From Pararhodobacter sp. (GTDB lineage: Bacteria; Pseudomonadota; Alphaproteobacteria; Rhodobacterales; Rhodobacteraceae): a DNA stretch of 64,000 nucleotides. Each line of letters begins with the position of its first letter. The first letter of the stretch is position 1. Below are positions 43,206-51,339 of the stretch, piece after piece. Under the pieces are notes generated by a model. It ran no database searches. It worked only from the letters and a program-made list of their open reading frames with translations, and had not been told where the DNA came from. The stretch lies in assembly GCF_034676545.1 (NCBI RefSeq), contig NZ_JAUCBZ010000015.1, forward strand, positions 1,829,001-1,893,000, written 5' to 3'. The position numbers were made by a program, and so were the translations under genes.

Positions 43206-44291
43206 ATGTTGTATTGGCTGACTGAATTTTCCGAATCGATCAGCGCCTTCAACCTGTTTCGCTACATCACCGTGCGGGCCGGAGCCGCGTTTTTCACGGC
43301 GCTGGTGTTCGGCTTCCTGTTTGGCAAACCGCTGATCAATTTCCTGCGCCGTCGTCAGGGCAAGGGCCAGCCGATCCGCGAGGATGGGCCGGAATCGCAT
43401 CTGTTGACGAAAAAAGGCACGCCGACGATGGGCGGGCTGCTGATCCTGTCGGCGCTGACCTTTTCGACCTTGATGTGGGCGCGGTTGGACAATGGCTATG
43501 TCTGGATCGTCCTGGGCGTCACCTGGGGCTTTGGCGCGATCGGGTTTGCCGATGACTATGCCAAGGTCTCGAAATCCAATCACAAGGGGGTTTCCGGGCG
43601 GGTCCGGCTGGGCCTGGGGTTTGCGATTGCGCTGGTGGCTGCGGTCGCGGCGATGTATTTGCACCCCGAGGAGCTTTCAGGCCGGTTGGCCTTCCCGATT
43701 TTCAAGGAATACCTGCTGAATTTAAGCTGGTTGTTCATCCCCTTTGCGATGATCGTGATCGTCGGCTCGGCGAATGCGGTGAACCTGACCGACGGGTTGG
43801 ACGGGCTGGCGATCATGCCGGTGATGATCGCGTCGGGCACGCTGGGGGTGATTGCCTATGCGGTGGGGCGGGTCGATTTCACCGCCTATCTAGAGGTTCA
43901 CTATGTCCCCGGCGCCGGAGAATTGCTGATCTTCACCGCGGCGCTGGCCGGCGGTGGTCTGGGGTTCCTGTGGTACAACGCGCCACCTGCGGCGGTGTTC
44001 ATGGGCGACACCGGGTCACTGGCGCTGGGCGGCGCGCTGGGCGCAATCGCCGTTGTGACCAAGCACGAGATCGTTTTGGCGATTGTCGGCGGCTTGTTTG
44101 TCGTCGAGGCGCTGAGCGTGATCATCCAGGTGGTCTATTTCAAACGCACCGGGAAACGGGTGTTTCTGATGGCCCCGATTCACCATCATTTCGAGAAAAA
44201 GGGCTGGGCGGAGCCGCAGATCGTGATCCGGTTCTGGATCATCTCGCTGGTGCTGGCGCTGATCGGGCTGGCGACGCTGAAGATCCGTTGA
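43206..44291 (+). CDS. mraY: Phospho-N-acetylmuramoyl-pentapeptide transferase
   Basis: MraY makes lipid I by moving phospho-MurNAc-pentapeptide to undecaprenyl phosphate. The 361-residue membrane protein has about ten spans. Key motifs are KKGTPTMGGLLIL near 76, GFADDYAKVSKSNHKG near 117 with the Asp pair, NLTDGLDGLAI near 196 and the His-rich loop MAPIHHHFEKKGW near 320. It closes the cluster visible here; the downstream genes murD and ftsW are absent and the strand switches. Confidence 0.96.
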   Translation: MLYWLTEFSESISAFNLFRYITVRAGAAFFTALVFGFLFGKPLINFLRRRQGKGQPIREDGPESHLLTKKGTPTMGGLLILSALTFSTLMWARLDNGYVWIVLGVTWGFGAIGFADDYAKVSKSNHKGVSGRVRLGLGFAIALVAAVAAMYLHPEELSGRLAFPIFKEYLLNLSWLFIPFAMIVIVGSANAVNLTDGLDGLAIMPVMIASGTLGVIAYAVGRVDFTAYLEVHYVPGAGELLIFTAALAGGGLGFLWYNAPPAAVFMGDTGSLALGGALGAIAVVTKHEIVLAIVGGLFVVEALSVIIQVVYFKRTGKRVFLMAPIHHHFEKKGWAEPQIVIRFWIISLVLALIGLATLKIR

Positions 44292-44316
44292 GGGCGGCAG
44301 GTTGGGGCGTCGCCCC

Positions 44317-45669
44317 TTACGGTGTCACCTGATCCAGCGGCGCGCGCAAGGTCCAGCGAAACCCGTCCGGGGCATAGTCATGCCGGGTTTCGCCCGAGGT
44401 CGTGCCTTCAAGGATCGGGCCGGTGACCTGATAGCCAAACCCCTCGCGCCGGGGCGGGGCAACCGGCGGCCCGTCGGTTTCAAGCCAGGAGATTTCCAGC
44501 GCCGGGTCGGGGCCATGTGTGATCTGCCAGGTCAGGGTGACCTTGCCGCAATCCTGCGACAGCGCGCCATATTTGGCGGCGTTGGTGGCCAGTTCAAAAA
44601 AGGCCATCCCGATCGCCTGTGACACCGATTCCTGCAACTGGACAGGGGGGCCGCCGAGGCTGATCTGGGCGTCATTCGGGTCGAGCAAATGCGCAACCTG
44701 AGCGCGGGCGAGGGTCTCCAGGTCGATGTCTTTGCCACGACTGCGGATCAGCACATCCTGATTCGAGCTCAGGCTGGCCAGACGTTTGTTGAAACCCGCA
44801 AGGAATTCGTCGCCCTGATACAGACGCCCGGTTTGCTGCGCGATCACCTGCACCACCGAGAGCAGGTTCTTGGAGCGGTGGTTGATCTCGCGCAGCAAGG
44901 TCTGGATCTGCGCCTCGGTTGCCTTGCGCGCGCTGATATCGCTATAGACGACCACAAAACCCGAATAGCCTTGTGATTTATCATGGACCGCCGCGATGCT
45001 GCGCTCGACCTGAAGCCGGGTGCCGGTTTTGTGCAGGCGTTCGGCTTCGCTCCGGATTATCTCGCCCGCCGCCACGCGGCGCAGATCGCCGGGCACGCTG
45101 TCGACGTCTTCGGGCGGGATCACAAGCTGATCGAACCGTTCACCAAGGGCCTCGGCTTCGGTGAAGCCAAACAGCCGTTCCGCCGCCGGGTTCCAGGCGA
45201 GGATCTGGCGGTCGGAATTCACCGAGACGATGGCATAGGGCGAGGATCGCACGAGGCTTTTGTATTCGTCGCTTTCGCGCCGCCTGGCGACGAGCTCCAG
45301 CTCGAAGGCGTGGCGCTGCTGGTTTTGAAAGAGGCAGATGTGGGCGCTGACCATCTGCCCGTCCACAAAGGTGGCGCGGCCGTTCAGGAACACGCCAAAC
45401 CGCGTGCCGTCGCGGCGTTCCAGATCCATGGAAATCTCCTGGAACTGGCCCTCCATCAGCAACAGCGGGCGCAGGTGGGTCTCAAAATAGATCCGACCCG
45501 CGCGCGACAGAATGTCGACAAAGCGCAGCGTCTCGGGCGCGTCGTTTTCCAGCCCCAGCCAGTCCCGCAATGTCGCATTGACCTGTTGAATCCGGCGGAC
45601 GCCGTCCAGCACCGCCAGCCCGCAGGGCCACAGGTCGGCGTCTGCCGCAAGGCCGGGCGCGCCACTCAT
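44317..45669 (-). CDS. PAS-domain sensor histidine kinase, HWE/HisKA_2 type
   Basis: This 450-residue soluble kinase has two PAS-like domains (about 15-125 and 135-255, the second with SLVRSSPYAIVSVNSDRQIL). The phosphoacceptor region contains LREINHRSKNLLSVVQVIAQ, the HRxKN pattern of HWE/HisKA_2 kinases, near residue 264. The ATPase part has MAFFELATNAAKYGAL (N-box) and GFGYQVTG. No membrane span is seen. Its ATG overlaps the stop of the RsbQ-like hydrolase gene, a strong sign that the hydrolase feeds its PAS input, as RsbQ does for RsbP. No response regulator is adjacent. Confidence 0.85.
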   Translation of the reverse strand: MSGAPGLAADADLWPCGLAVLDGVRRIQQVNATLRDWLGLENDAPETLRFVDILSRAGRIYFETHLRPLLLMEGQFQEISMDLERRDGTRFGVFLNGRATFVDGQMVSAHICLFQNQQRHAFELELVARRRESDEYKSLVRSSPYAIVSVNSDRQILAWNPAAERLFGFTEAEALGERFDQLVIPPEDVDSVPGDLRRVAAGEIIRSEAERLHKTGTRLQVERSIAAVHDKSQGYSGFVVVYSDISARKATEAQIQTLLREINHRSKNLLSVVQVIAQQTGRLYQGDEFLAGFNKRLASLSSNQDVLIRSRGKDIDLETLARAQVAHLLDPNDAQISLGGPPVQLQESVSQAIGMAFFELATNAAKYGALSQDCGKVTLTWQITHGPDPALEISWLETDGPPVAPPRREGFGYQVTGPILEGTTSGETRHDYAPDGFRWTLRAPLDQVTP

Positions 45670-46472
45670 GCGGCGGCCTGCGGGCGCAGGAAATCCATCA
45701 GCGCCTGTGTGGTTTCCTTCGGATAGCTCATGTGTGGGCAATGGCCGGTGCAGTCCAGAACCACAAGCTCGGCGTTTTGCATGTTGTCCGTCAGCCACGT
45801 CCAGACCGACGGCGGCACCAGAACGTCGTCCTGGCATTGCAGCATCAAGGTCGGCTGGGTGATCGCTTTCACGTCTTCGCGGTGGTCATACAAGAAGGTC
45901 ACGCGGGCGAATGTCTTGGCGATATCCGGGTGGGTGCGGCAAAAGCTTTCGGTCAATGCATCGCCAAGTGCGGGTTGCGCTGGCACCCCCATGATCTGCG
46001 GCGCCATATCGCGCGCCCAGCCCAGATAATTCACGTCAAGAATATCCAGCAAACCGTGCAGATCGGCCAGATCAAAGCCGCCAGCATAATCGCCATCGTT
46101 GCGGTAACTGGGCGAGGGGCAGACCATGGCAAGCCGCGCAATCAGATCGGGGCGGCGCTTGGCGGCCAGCCCGATGATCATGGCGCTGACCGAATGGCCG
46201 ACCACGATCACATCCTGCAGCCGCAGCTCTTCGAGGATTGCGATCAGGTCATCGGCATAGCCGTTCAGCGACCCATAGCGGTCGGGGCAATAGTGCTCTA
46301 TCGCCGATTTTCCGTATCCCATCAGGTCATAGGTGATGACTTGAAAATCCGCCTCGAAGGCGGGGGACACTTTGCTCCACATGCTGCTGTCGCAGCCGTA
46401 ACCATGCAGAAAGACGATGGGTTTCGTGCCGGAGCCGGTGATGTTGACCGCGCACTGTTTTGTTATCGTCAC
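45666..46472 (-). CDS. rsbQ: RsbQ-like alpha/beta hydrolase (KAI2/D14-like sensor family)
   Basis: This 268-residue protein closely resembles Bacillus RsbQ, including length, the oxyanion region VFLHGYGCDSSMWSKVSPAF near 20 and the nucleophile motif VVGHSVSAM with Ser at about 94. The triad Asp lies in LQCQDDVLVP near 217 and the His in CTGHCPHMSYP near 247. RsbQ is needed to activate the PAS phosphatase RsbP, probably by producing a small ligand. Here it is translationally coupled to a PAS-HWE kinase. The GTG at 46472 was chosen for its AGGGGGGAAGCG ribosome site and fit to RsbQ; the frame extends upstream without support. Confidence 0.85.
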   Translation of the reverse strand: MTITKQCAVNITGSGTKPIVFLHGYGCDSSMWSKVSPAFEADFQVITYDLMGYGKSAIEHYCPDRYGSLNGYADDLIAILEELRLQDVIVVGHSVSAMIIGLAAKRRPDLIARLAMVCPSPSYRNDGDYAGGFDLADLHGLLDILDVNYLGWARDMAPQIMGVPAQPALGDALTESFCRTHPDIAKTFARVTFLYDHREDVKAITQPTLMLQCQDDVLVPPSVWTWLTDNMQNAELVVLDCTGHCPHMSYPKETTQALMDFLRPQAAA

Positions 46473-46597
46473 CGCTTCCCCCCTCGCGTCGTGGCCTTTC
46501 ATCATCGACAATACCGCAGGATCGACGCAAGGGAAATCAGTCCGTGTGCGCCTCGCGACATATTCAGAGAGAACGATCACGCGTGGCGTTTTTCGCG

Positions 46598-46652
46598 CGG
46601 CCACGGTGCGGCCACGGTGCGGCCACGGTGCGGCCACGGTGCGGCTGCGGTG
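46598..46652 (+). repeat. 11-base tandem repeat, five units
   Basis: CGGCCACGGTG is repeated four times perfectly from 46598 to 46641, followed by a fifth unit CGGCTGCGGTG. It lies between mnmA and the RsbQ-like gene. Confidence 0.9.
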
Positions 46653-46661
46653 GGTGGCGCG

Positions 46662-47801
46662 TCAATACCCGCGCCAGATCCAGCCGCCGCCATACACCCG
46701 GCTTCCTTCGGGTGCGTAGAATACACAGGCCTGACCGGGGCTGACGCCCTCCTCGGCGGTCAGCAATTCGACATCCGCCGTCGTCGGGCCGGTGGGGCGC
46801 AAGATCGCCTCGGCCGGGGGCTTGGTCGAGCGAATGCGCACCCGCATCGGCCATTCGGCCTGACTGTCAAACGGCGCGTCGCCCAGCCAGTTGATTTCGC
46901 GCACCGGGACGATCTTGGTCGAGAGCGCCTCTTTCGGGCCGACGACGACCTGGCGCTTTTCCGGATCGAGCTTGACCACATAAAGCGGGTCCGCCAGGCC
47001 GCCGATGCCCAACCCGCGCCGTTGGCCGATCGTATAGTGGATCACGCCATGATGCGTGCCCAGAACCGTGCCATTCGTGTCAACAATATCGCCGGGGTCC
47101 GCTGCGCCGGGGCGCAATTTCTCGATCACCGCCGCGTAATTGCCGTTCGGCACAAAGCAGATATCCTGGCTGTCGGGTTTGTCGGCCACCGCGAGGCCAT
47201 ATTTCTGCGCCAAGGCGCGCGTCTCGGCCTTGGAGGTCAGATGCCCCAGCGGAAAGCGCAGATATGCCAGTTGATCGGGCTTGGTCGAGAACAGGAAATA
47301 CGACTGATCGCGCGCCTCATCCGCCGCCATGTGCAATTCGGCACCATGCGCGCCCTCGGCGCGCTGGATGTAATGCCCGGTGGCCATGCAATCGGCCTCG
47401 AGGTCGCGGGCGGTTTCCAGCAGGTCCTTGAATTTCACGCGCTCGTTGCAGCGAATGCAGGGCACGGGGGTGGCGCCGGCCAGATAAGCATCGGCGAAAT
47501 CGTCGATCACCGCCTCCTTGAAGGCGTTTTCATAGTCCAGAACATAATGCGGAAAGCCCAGGGTTTCGGCCACGCGCCGCGCGTCATGGATATCGCGCCC
47601 GGCACAACAGGCACCCGCCTTGGCCAGCGCGGCCCCGTGATCGTACAACTGCAAGGTCACGCCGATCACGTCATAGCCCTGCGTTTTCAACTCGGCGGCC
47701 ACCACCGAGCTGTCAACGCCGCCCGACATGGCAACGACAACCCGCGTGTCCGCGGGGGATTTGGCAAAGCCTAGCGAGTTCACGCCCAGTTCGCGCGCCA
47801 T
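46662..47801 (-). CDS. mnmA: tRNA-specific 2-thiouridylase MnmA
   Basis: MnmA puts sulfur on U34 of tRNA-Lys, -Glu and -Gln. The 379-residue protein has the PP-loop AMSGGVDSSVVAAEL near 24, the catalytic Cys in TPVPCIRCNERVKF near 111 and the second Cys in SQDICFVPNGNY near 208. GTHHGVIHYTIGQRRGLGIGG near 245 is the tRNA-binding core. It is divergent from sciP; the RsbQ-like gene lies 189 bases downstream on the same strand behind a tandem repeat. Confidence 0.96.
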   Translation of the reverse strand: MARELGVNSLGFAKSPADTRVVVAMSGGVDSSVVAAELKTQGYDVIGVTLQLYDHGAALAKAGACCAGRDIHDARRVAETLGFPHYVLDYENAFKEAVIDDFADAYLAGATPVPCIRCNERVKFKDLLETARDLEADCMATGHYIQRAEGAHGAELHMAADEARDQSYFLFSTKPDQLAYLRFPLGHLTSKAETRALAQKYGLAVADKPDSQDICFVPNGNYAAVIEKLRPGAADPGDIVDTNGTVLGTHHGVIHYTIGQRRGLGIGGLADPLYVVKLDPEKRQVVVGPKEALSTKIVPVREINWLGDAPFDSQAEWPMRVRIRSTKPPAEAILRPTGPTTADVELLTAEEGVSPGQACVFYAPEGSRVYGGGWIWRGY

Positions 47802-47952
47802 GAGTGTCCCCTTGGTTCCGGTGGAAAACAGCAGTTAGCGCGAAATATAGGAAAATGCGAGACACTCTCAACCCCTGCCGCGCCGATGCTTCAACCTGTC
47901 TTTAAGGCTGTCTTGTCACCCTCTGCCTCGGGATGAAGGAAAGGGCGACACT

Positions 47953-48231
47953 ATGTTTCTGAAACGAATTGACGGGCCGCGCGCCGTGACGCTGCCGGAT
48001 GGCACGGTTTTGTCACGGGCAGACATGCCTCCGGCCAGCACAAGGCGCTGGGTTGCCAGCCGCAAAGCGGTTGTCGTGCGCGCGGTAGAGTTCGGGTTGA
48101 TCGCCCGCGCCGACGCGCTGGAGCGCTACGGTTTGAGCGAAGAAGAGTTTGAATCCTGGGAACGTGCGGTTTCCACGCACGGGGTTGATGCCTTGAAAGT
48201 CACAGCCTTGCAAAGATATAGACAACTTTAA
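47953..48231 (+). CDS. sciP: CtrA inhibitor SciP (DUF1153)
   Basis: SciP is a small helix-turn-helix protein that blocks CtrA-dependent transcription in Caulobacter. The 92-residue protein matches DUF1153 with KRIDGPRAVTLPDGTVLSRA at the start, RWVASRKAVVVRAVEFGLI near 32 and YGLSEEEFESWERAV near 59. It lies 93 bases before ctrA on the same strand, an arrangement that suggests joint control. The GGAAAGGGCGACACT before the ATG gives a good ribosome site. Confidence 0.92.
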   Translation: MFLKRIDGPRAVTLPDGTVLSRADMPPASTRRWVASRKAVVVRAVEFGLIARADALERYGLSEEEFESWERAVSTHGVDALKVTALQRYRQL

Positions 48232-48324
48232 CGGTAGTGTGTTTAAATGGTCATCGCGGTAACCGGGCATTAACGATTGTTGTCCAGTGTTGGCACATAC
48301 CAAGGTTAATGCGGAGTTTCAGCT

Positions 48325-49038
48325 ATGCGCGTCCTACTCGTCGAAGACGATCCAACCACCTCTCGCAGCATTGAACTGATGCTGTCGCATGCGAATTTCA
48401 ACGTTTATTGCACAGATCTCGGCCAGGAGGCCGTCGAATTGGGCAAATTGTACGATTATGATCTGATTCTGTTGGATCTCAATCTTCCGGACATGGCGGG
48501 GCTTGAAGTGCTGCGCCAGATCCGTTTGGCGCGAATCAATACGCCGATACTGATCCTCACGGGTGAAGACAGCACCGATATCAAACTCAAAGGGTTTGGA
48601 TCGGGTGCTGACGACTATATGACCAAGCCGTTTCACCGTGATGAATTGGTGGCCCGCATTCACGCGATCATCCGGCGAAGCCAGGGTCACGCGCAATCGG
48701 TCATCAATACCGGGCTTATCTCTGTCAATCTCGACGCCAAAACCGTCGACGTGGACGGTGGCGCGGTGCATCTGACGGGTAAAGAATACCAGATGCTTGA
48801 ACTGTTGAGCCTGCGAAAAGGCACCACACTGACCAAAGAGATGTTCCTCAACCACCTCTATGGCGGCATGGATGAGCCCGAGTTGAAAATCATCGACGTG
48901 TTCATCTGCAAGCTTCGCAAGAAACTGGCCGAGGCAACGGGCGGCGACAACTACATCGAGACGGTCTGGGGGCGCGGCTATGTGCTGCGCGATCCGGTCA
49001 AGGCCGTGAGCCGTGAAACGCGCGCCATCAGCGCATGA
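48325..49038 (+). CDS. ctrA: Cell cycle response regulator CtrA
   Basis: CtrA is an OmpR-type response regulator governing cell cycle, motility and, in Rhodobacterales, flagella and gene transfer agents. The 237-residue protein has the receiver domain (MRVLLVEDDPTTSRSIE, phospho-Asp in LILLDLNLPD near 51, Lys in YMTKPFHRDEL near 104) and the winged helix (KEYQMLELLSLRKG, KLRKKLAEATGG, VWGRGYVLRDP). The C-terminus ends ISA, unlike the AA proteolysis tag of Caulobacter CtrA. ligA follows 60 bases on. Confidence 0.96.
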   Translation: MRVLLVEDDPTTSRSIELMLSHANFNVYCTDLGQEAVELGKLYDYDLILLDLNLPDMAGLEVLRQIRLARINTPILILTGEDSTDIKLKGFGSGADDYMTKPFHRDELVARIHAIIRRSQGHAQSVINTGLISVNLDAKTVDVDGGAVHLTGKEYQMLELLSLRKGTTLTKEMFLNHLYGGMDEPELKIIDVFICKLRKKLAEATGGDNYIETVWGRGYVLRDPVKAVSRETRAISA

Positions 49039-49098
49039 AGTCTGGAAATCTTGCCCGCGCCGCCCTATCACTGCGGTGAGCGCGCGCGGGGGACGGAA

Positions 49099-51339
49099 AT
49101 GCTGCACGATCGGCCAATTGAAAGCTTGACCGAAGAGGAAGCCAAGGCGGAACTGGCGCATCTGGCACAAGCGCTTGCGCAGTCCGACCGTGCCTATCAT
49201 CAGGATGACGCGCCTGTTCTTTCTGACGCAGAATATGACGCGCTCAAGCGCCGCAACGCGGCAATCGAGCAACGCTTCGCGCATTTGAAACGCGGCGACA
49301 GCCCAAGCGAAAAAGTCGGTGCCAGCCCATCCGAGGGGTTCGGCAAGATCAGCCATGTCGTGCGGATGCTGTCTTTGTCAAATGCGTTCACACACGAGGA
49401 CGTCGCGGATTTCGACACCCGCATTCGGCGCTATCTTGGCCTGACCAACGACGCCTCCCTGATCTATACGGCCGAACCGAAGATTGACGGTCTCTCGCTA
49501 TCCTTGCGCTACGAACTGGGCCACCTGGTCTCGGCCGCGACGCGTGGCGATGGCGAAACCGGCGAAGATGTCACCGCCAATGCCCGAACGATCACCGACA
49601 TCCCGCAAACCCTTGTTGATGCACCAGAAATCCTGGAGGTCCGGGGTGAGGTTTACATGGCGCATGCGGATTTCGCGGCCCTGAATGCATCCGGGGACCG
49701 CGTGTTCGCCAACCCCCGAAACGCGGCGGCCGGCTCGATGCGACAACTCGACCCGGAAATCACCCGCACCCGGCCGCTCCGATTTTTTGCCTATGCCTGG
49801 GGCGCGCTGTCGCAGCCGCTCGCGCAAACGCAATGGGGTTGCTTGCAGCGTTTCAAGGAACTGGGGTTCAAGGTGAACGCGCTTACGCAGCGGTGCGACT
49901 CGGTTGATGCGCTGATTGCGCAGTACCAACGCATCGAAGCGGCCAGACCTGACCTCGGGTATGACATCGACGGCGTGGTTTACAAGATTGACGATCTGTC
50001 CCTGCAAGAGCGCCTGGGATTCCGGGCGAACACGCCGCGATGGGCCATTGCCCACAAGTTTTCGGCGGAAACCGCGTGGACCCGGCTCGAGGCCATCGAC
50101 ATTCAGGTGGGGCGGACCGGCGCGCTCAGTCCGGTCGCGCGACTGGCGCCGGTGAACGTGGGCGGAGTGCTGGTTTCCAACGCAACGCTGCACAATGAGG
50201 ATTATATCGCCGGGCGCGACAGCCACGGCGCGCCGATCCGCGAGGGGCGTGACATCCGGGTTGGCGATTGGGTGCAGATTTACCGCGCGGGCGATGTGAT
50301 TCCCAAAATCGCCGATGTCGATCTTGCCCGCCGCCCTGCCGAAACGCAGCCCTTCAAATTTCCTGACCGCTGTCCAGACTGCGGCTCGACGGCGCTTCGC
50401 GAGCCCGGGGATAGCGTCTACCGGTGCACAGGTGGGTTGATCTGCCCCGCACAAGCCATTGAGAAATTGAAGCATTTCGTGAGCCGAGGGGCCTTTGACA
50501 TCGAGGGGCTGGGCGCAAAGCAGATCGAGATGTTTTATGCCGATGACCAACTCCCGATCCGCGAGCCTGCGGATATCTTCACGCTTTCGAAACGGGATGC
50601 TGTCAACCTGACCAAACTGAAACATCGCGATGGTTTTGGCGAAAAAAGCGCGGCAAAGCTCTTTGACGCGATTGAAGAACGGCGGTGCATTCCCCTGGCG
50701 CAGCTCTTGTTTGGCTTGGGTATTCAACATCTTGGCGAAGTCGCCTCGATGGATTTGGCAAAGCATTTCCGATCCTGGGATCGATTGGCCACGGTTGTCG
50801 ATCTGGCCCGTTCGGCGGCGCATCATCATGCCTTGGCCAATGACGCCGAGGTTCAGGAACGCGCCTCCGCCGCGGCCGAAGGGCGACGCGCGACGATCAA
50901 GAAAGCGCGCGACGCCGTCTGGCGTGATGCCGAGGTTCCGGCTGCCTCCCTTGAGGCATGGAACGAGATCCTCGGCATTGACGGTCTGGGCGCGGTCTTG
51001 GCAATGTCTCTGGTGACGACCTTCGCGCAACCCAAAGAGCGCGCCTCGATAGATCGCTTGATCGCGGAATTGCAAGAGATCGTGCCACCGGAAAACAGCG
51101 TCCGGCAGAGCGCGATCATGGGAAAAACGGTGGTTTTCACGGGAACCTTGACGCGGATGACGCGAGCCGAGGCGAAATCGCGCGCAGAATCCTTGGGCGC
51201 GAAGGTCGCCGGGTCGGTATCCTCCAAGACCGATATCTTGGTCGCCGGGGAGGGGGCAGGCTCGAAGGCCACGAAAGCGGCGGCGCTCGGCGTGGACGTT
51301 CTTGACGAGGACGCTTGGCTGGCCTTGATCGCCGGATGA
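49099..51339 (+). CDS. ligA: NAD-dependent DNA ligase
   Basis: LigA seals nicks using NAD+. The 746-residue protein is slightly longer than average. The N-terminal Ia region holds AYHQDDAPVLSDAEYD near 32; the adenylated Lys is in AEPKIDGLSLSLRY near 130. A four-Cys zinc finger lies at CPDCGSTALREP with CTGGLICPAQ near 428-452, helix-hairpin-helix repeats follow, and the C-terminal BRCT domain starts near 672 (GKTVVFTGTLTRMTRAEAK). The ATG at 49099 follows GGACGGAA. The stop overlaps recG. Confidence 0.96.
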   Translation: MLHDRPIESLTEEEAKAELAHLAQALAQSDRAYHQDDAPVLSDAEYDALKRRNAAIEQRFAHLKRGDSPSEKVGASPSEGFGKISHVVRMLSLSNAFTHEDVADFDTRIRRYLGLTNDASLIYTAEPKIDGLSLSLRYELGHLVSAATRGDGETGEDVTANARTITDIPQTLVDAPEILEVRGEVYMAHADFAALNASGDRVFANPRNAAAGSMRQLDPEITRTRPLRFFAYAWGALSQPLAQTQWGCLQRFKELGFKVNALTQRCDSVDALIAQYQRIEAARPDLGYDIDGVVYKIDDLSLQERLGFRANTPRWAIAHKFSAETAWTRLEAIDIQVGRTGALSPVARLAPVNVGGVLVSNATLHNEDYIAGRDSHGAPIREGRDIRVGDWVQIYRAGDVIPKIADVDLARRPAETQPFKFPDRCPDCGSTALREPGDSVYRCTGGLICPAQAIEKLKHFVSRGAFDIEGLGAKQIEMFYADDQLPIREPADIFTLSKRDAVNLTKLKHRDGFGEKSAAKLFDAIEERRCIPLAQLLFGLGIQHLGEVASMDLAKHFRSWDRLATVVDLARSAAHHHALANDAEVQERASAAAEGRRATIKKARDAVWRDAEVPAASLEAWNEILGIDGLGAVLAMSLVTTFAQPKERASIDRLIAELQEIVPPENSVRQSAIMGKTVVFTGTLTRMTRAEAKSRAESLGAKVAGSVSSKTDILVAGEGAGSKATKAAALGVDVLDEDAWLALIAG

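Noticed and set aside
41577..43664. A 695-residue open frame antisense to murF and mraY
   Set aside because: The opposite strand carries unmistakable MurF and MraY. Long antisense frames are expected at this GC content.
46598..46652. CRISPR array
   Set aside because: The units are 11 bases and directly adjacent, without spacers. No other repeat-spacer pattern or cas gene is in the window.
45732..47774. A 680-residue open frame antisense to the RsbQ-like gene and mnmA
   Set aside because: It passes through the tandem repeat and two well-supported genes on the other strand, with no protein-like domain.
48228..48324. TTAA sites between sciP and ctrA as a CtrA box
   Set aside because: The two nearest TTAA are separated by 11 bases, not the 7 of a CtrA box, and other TTAA lack a partner.
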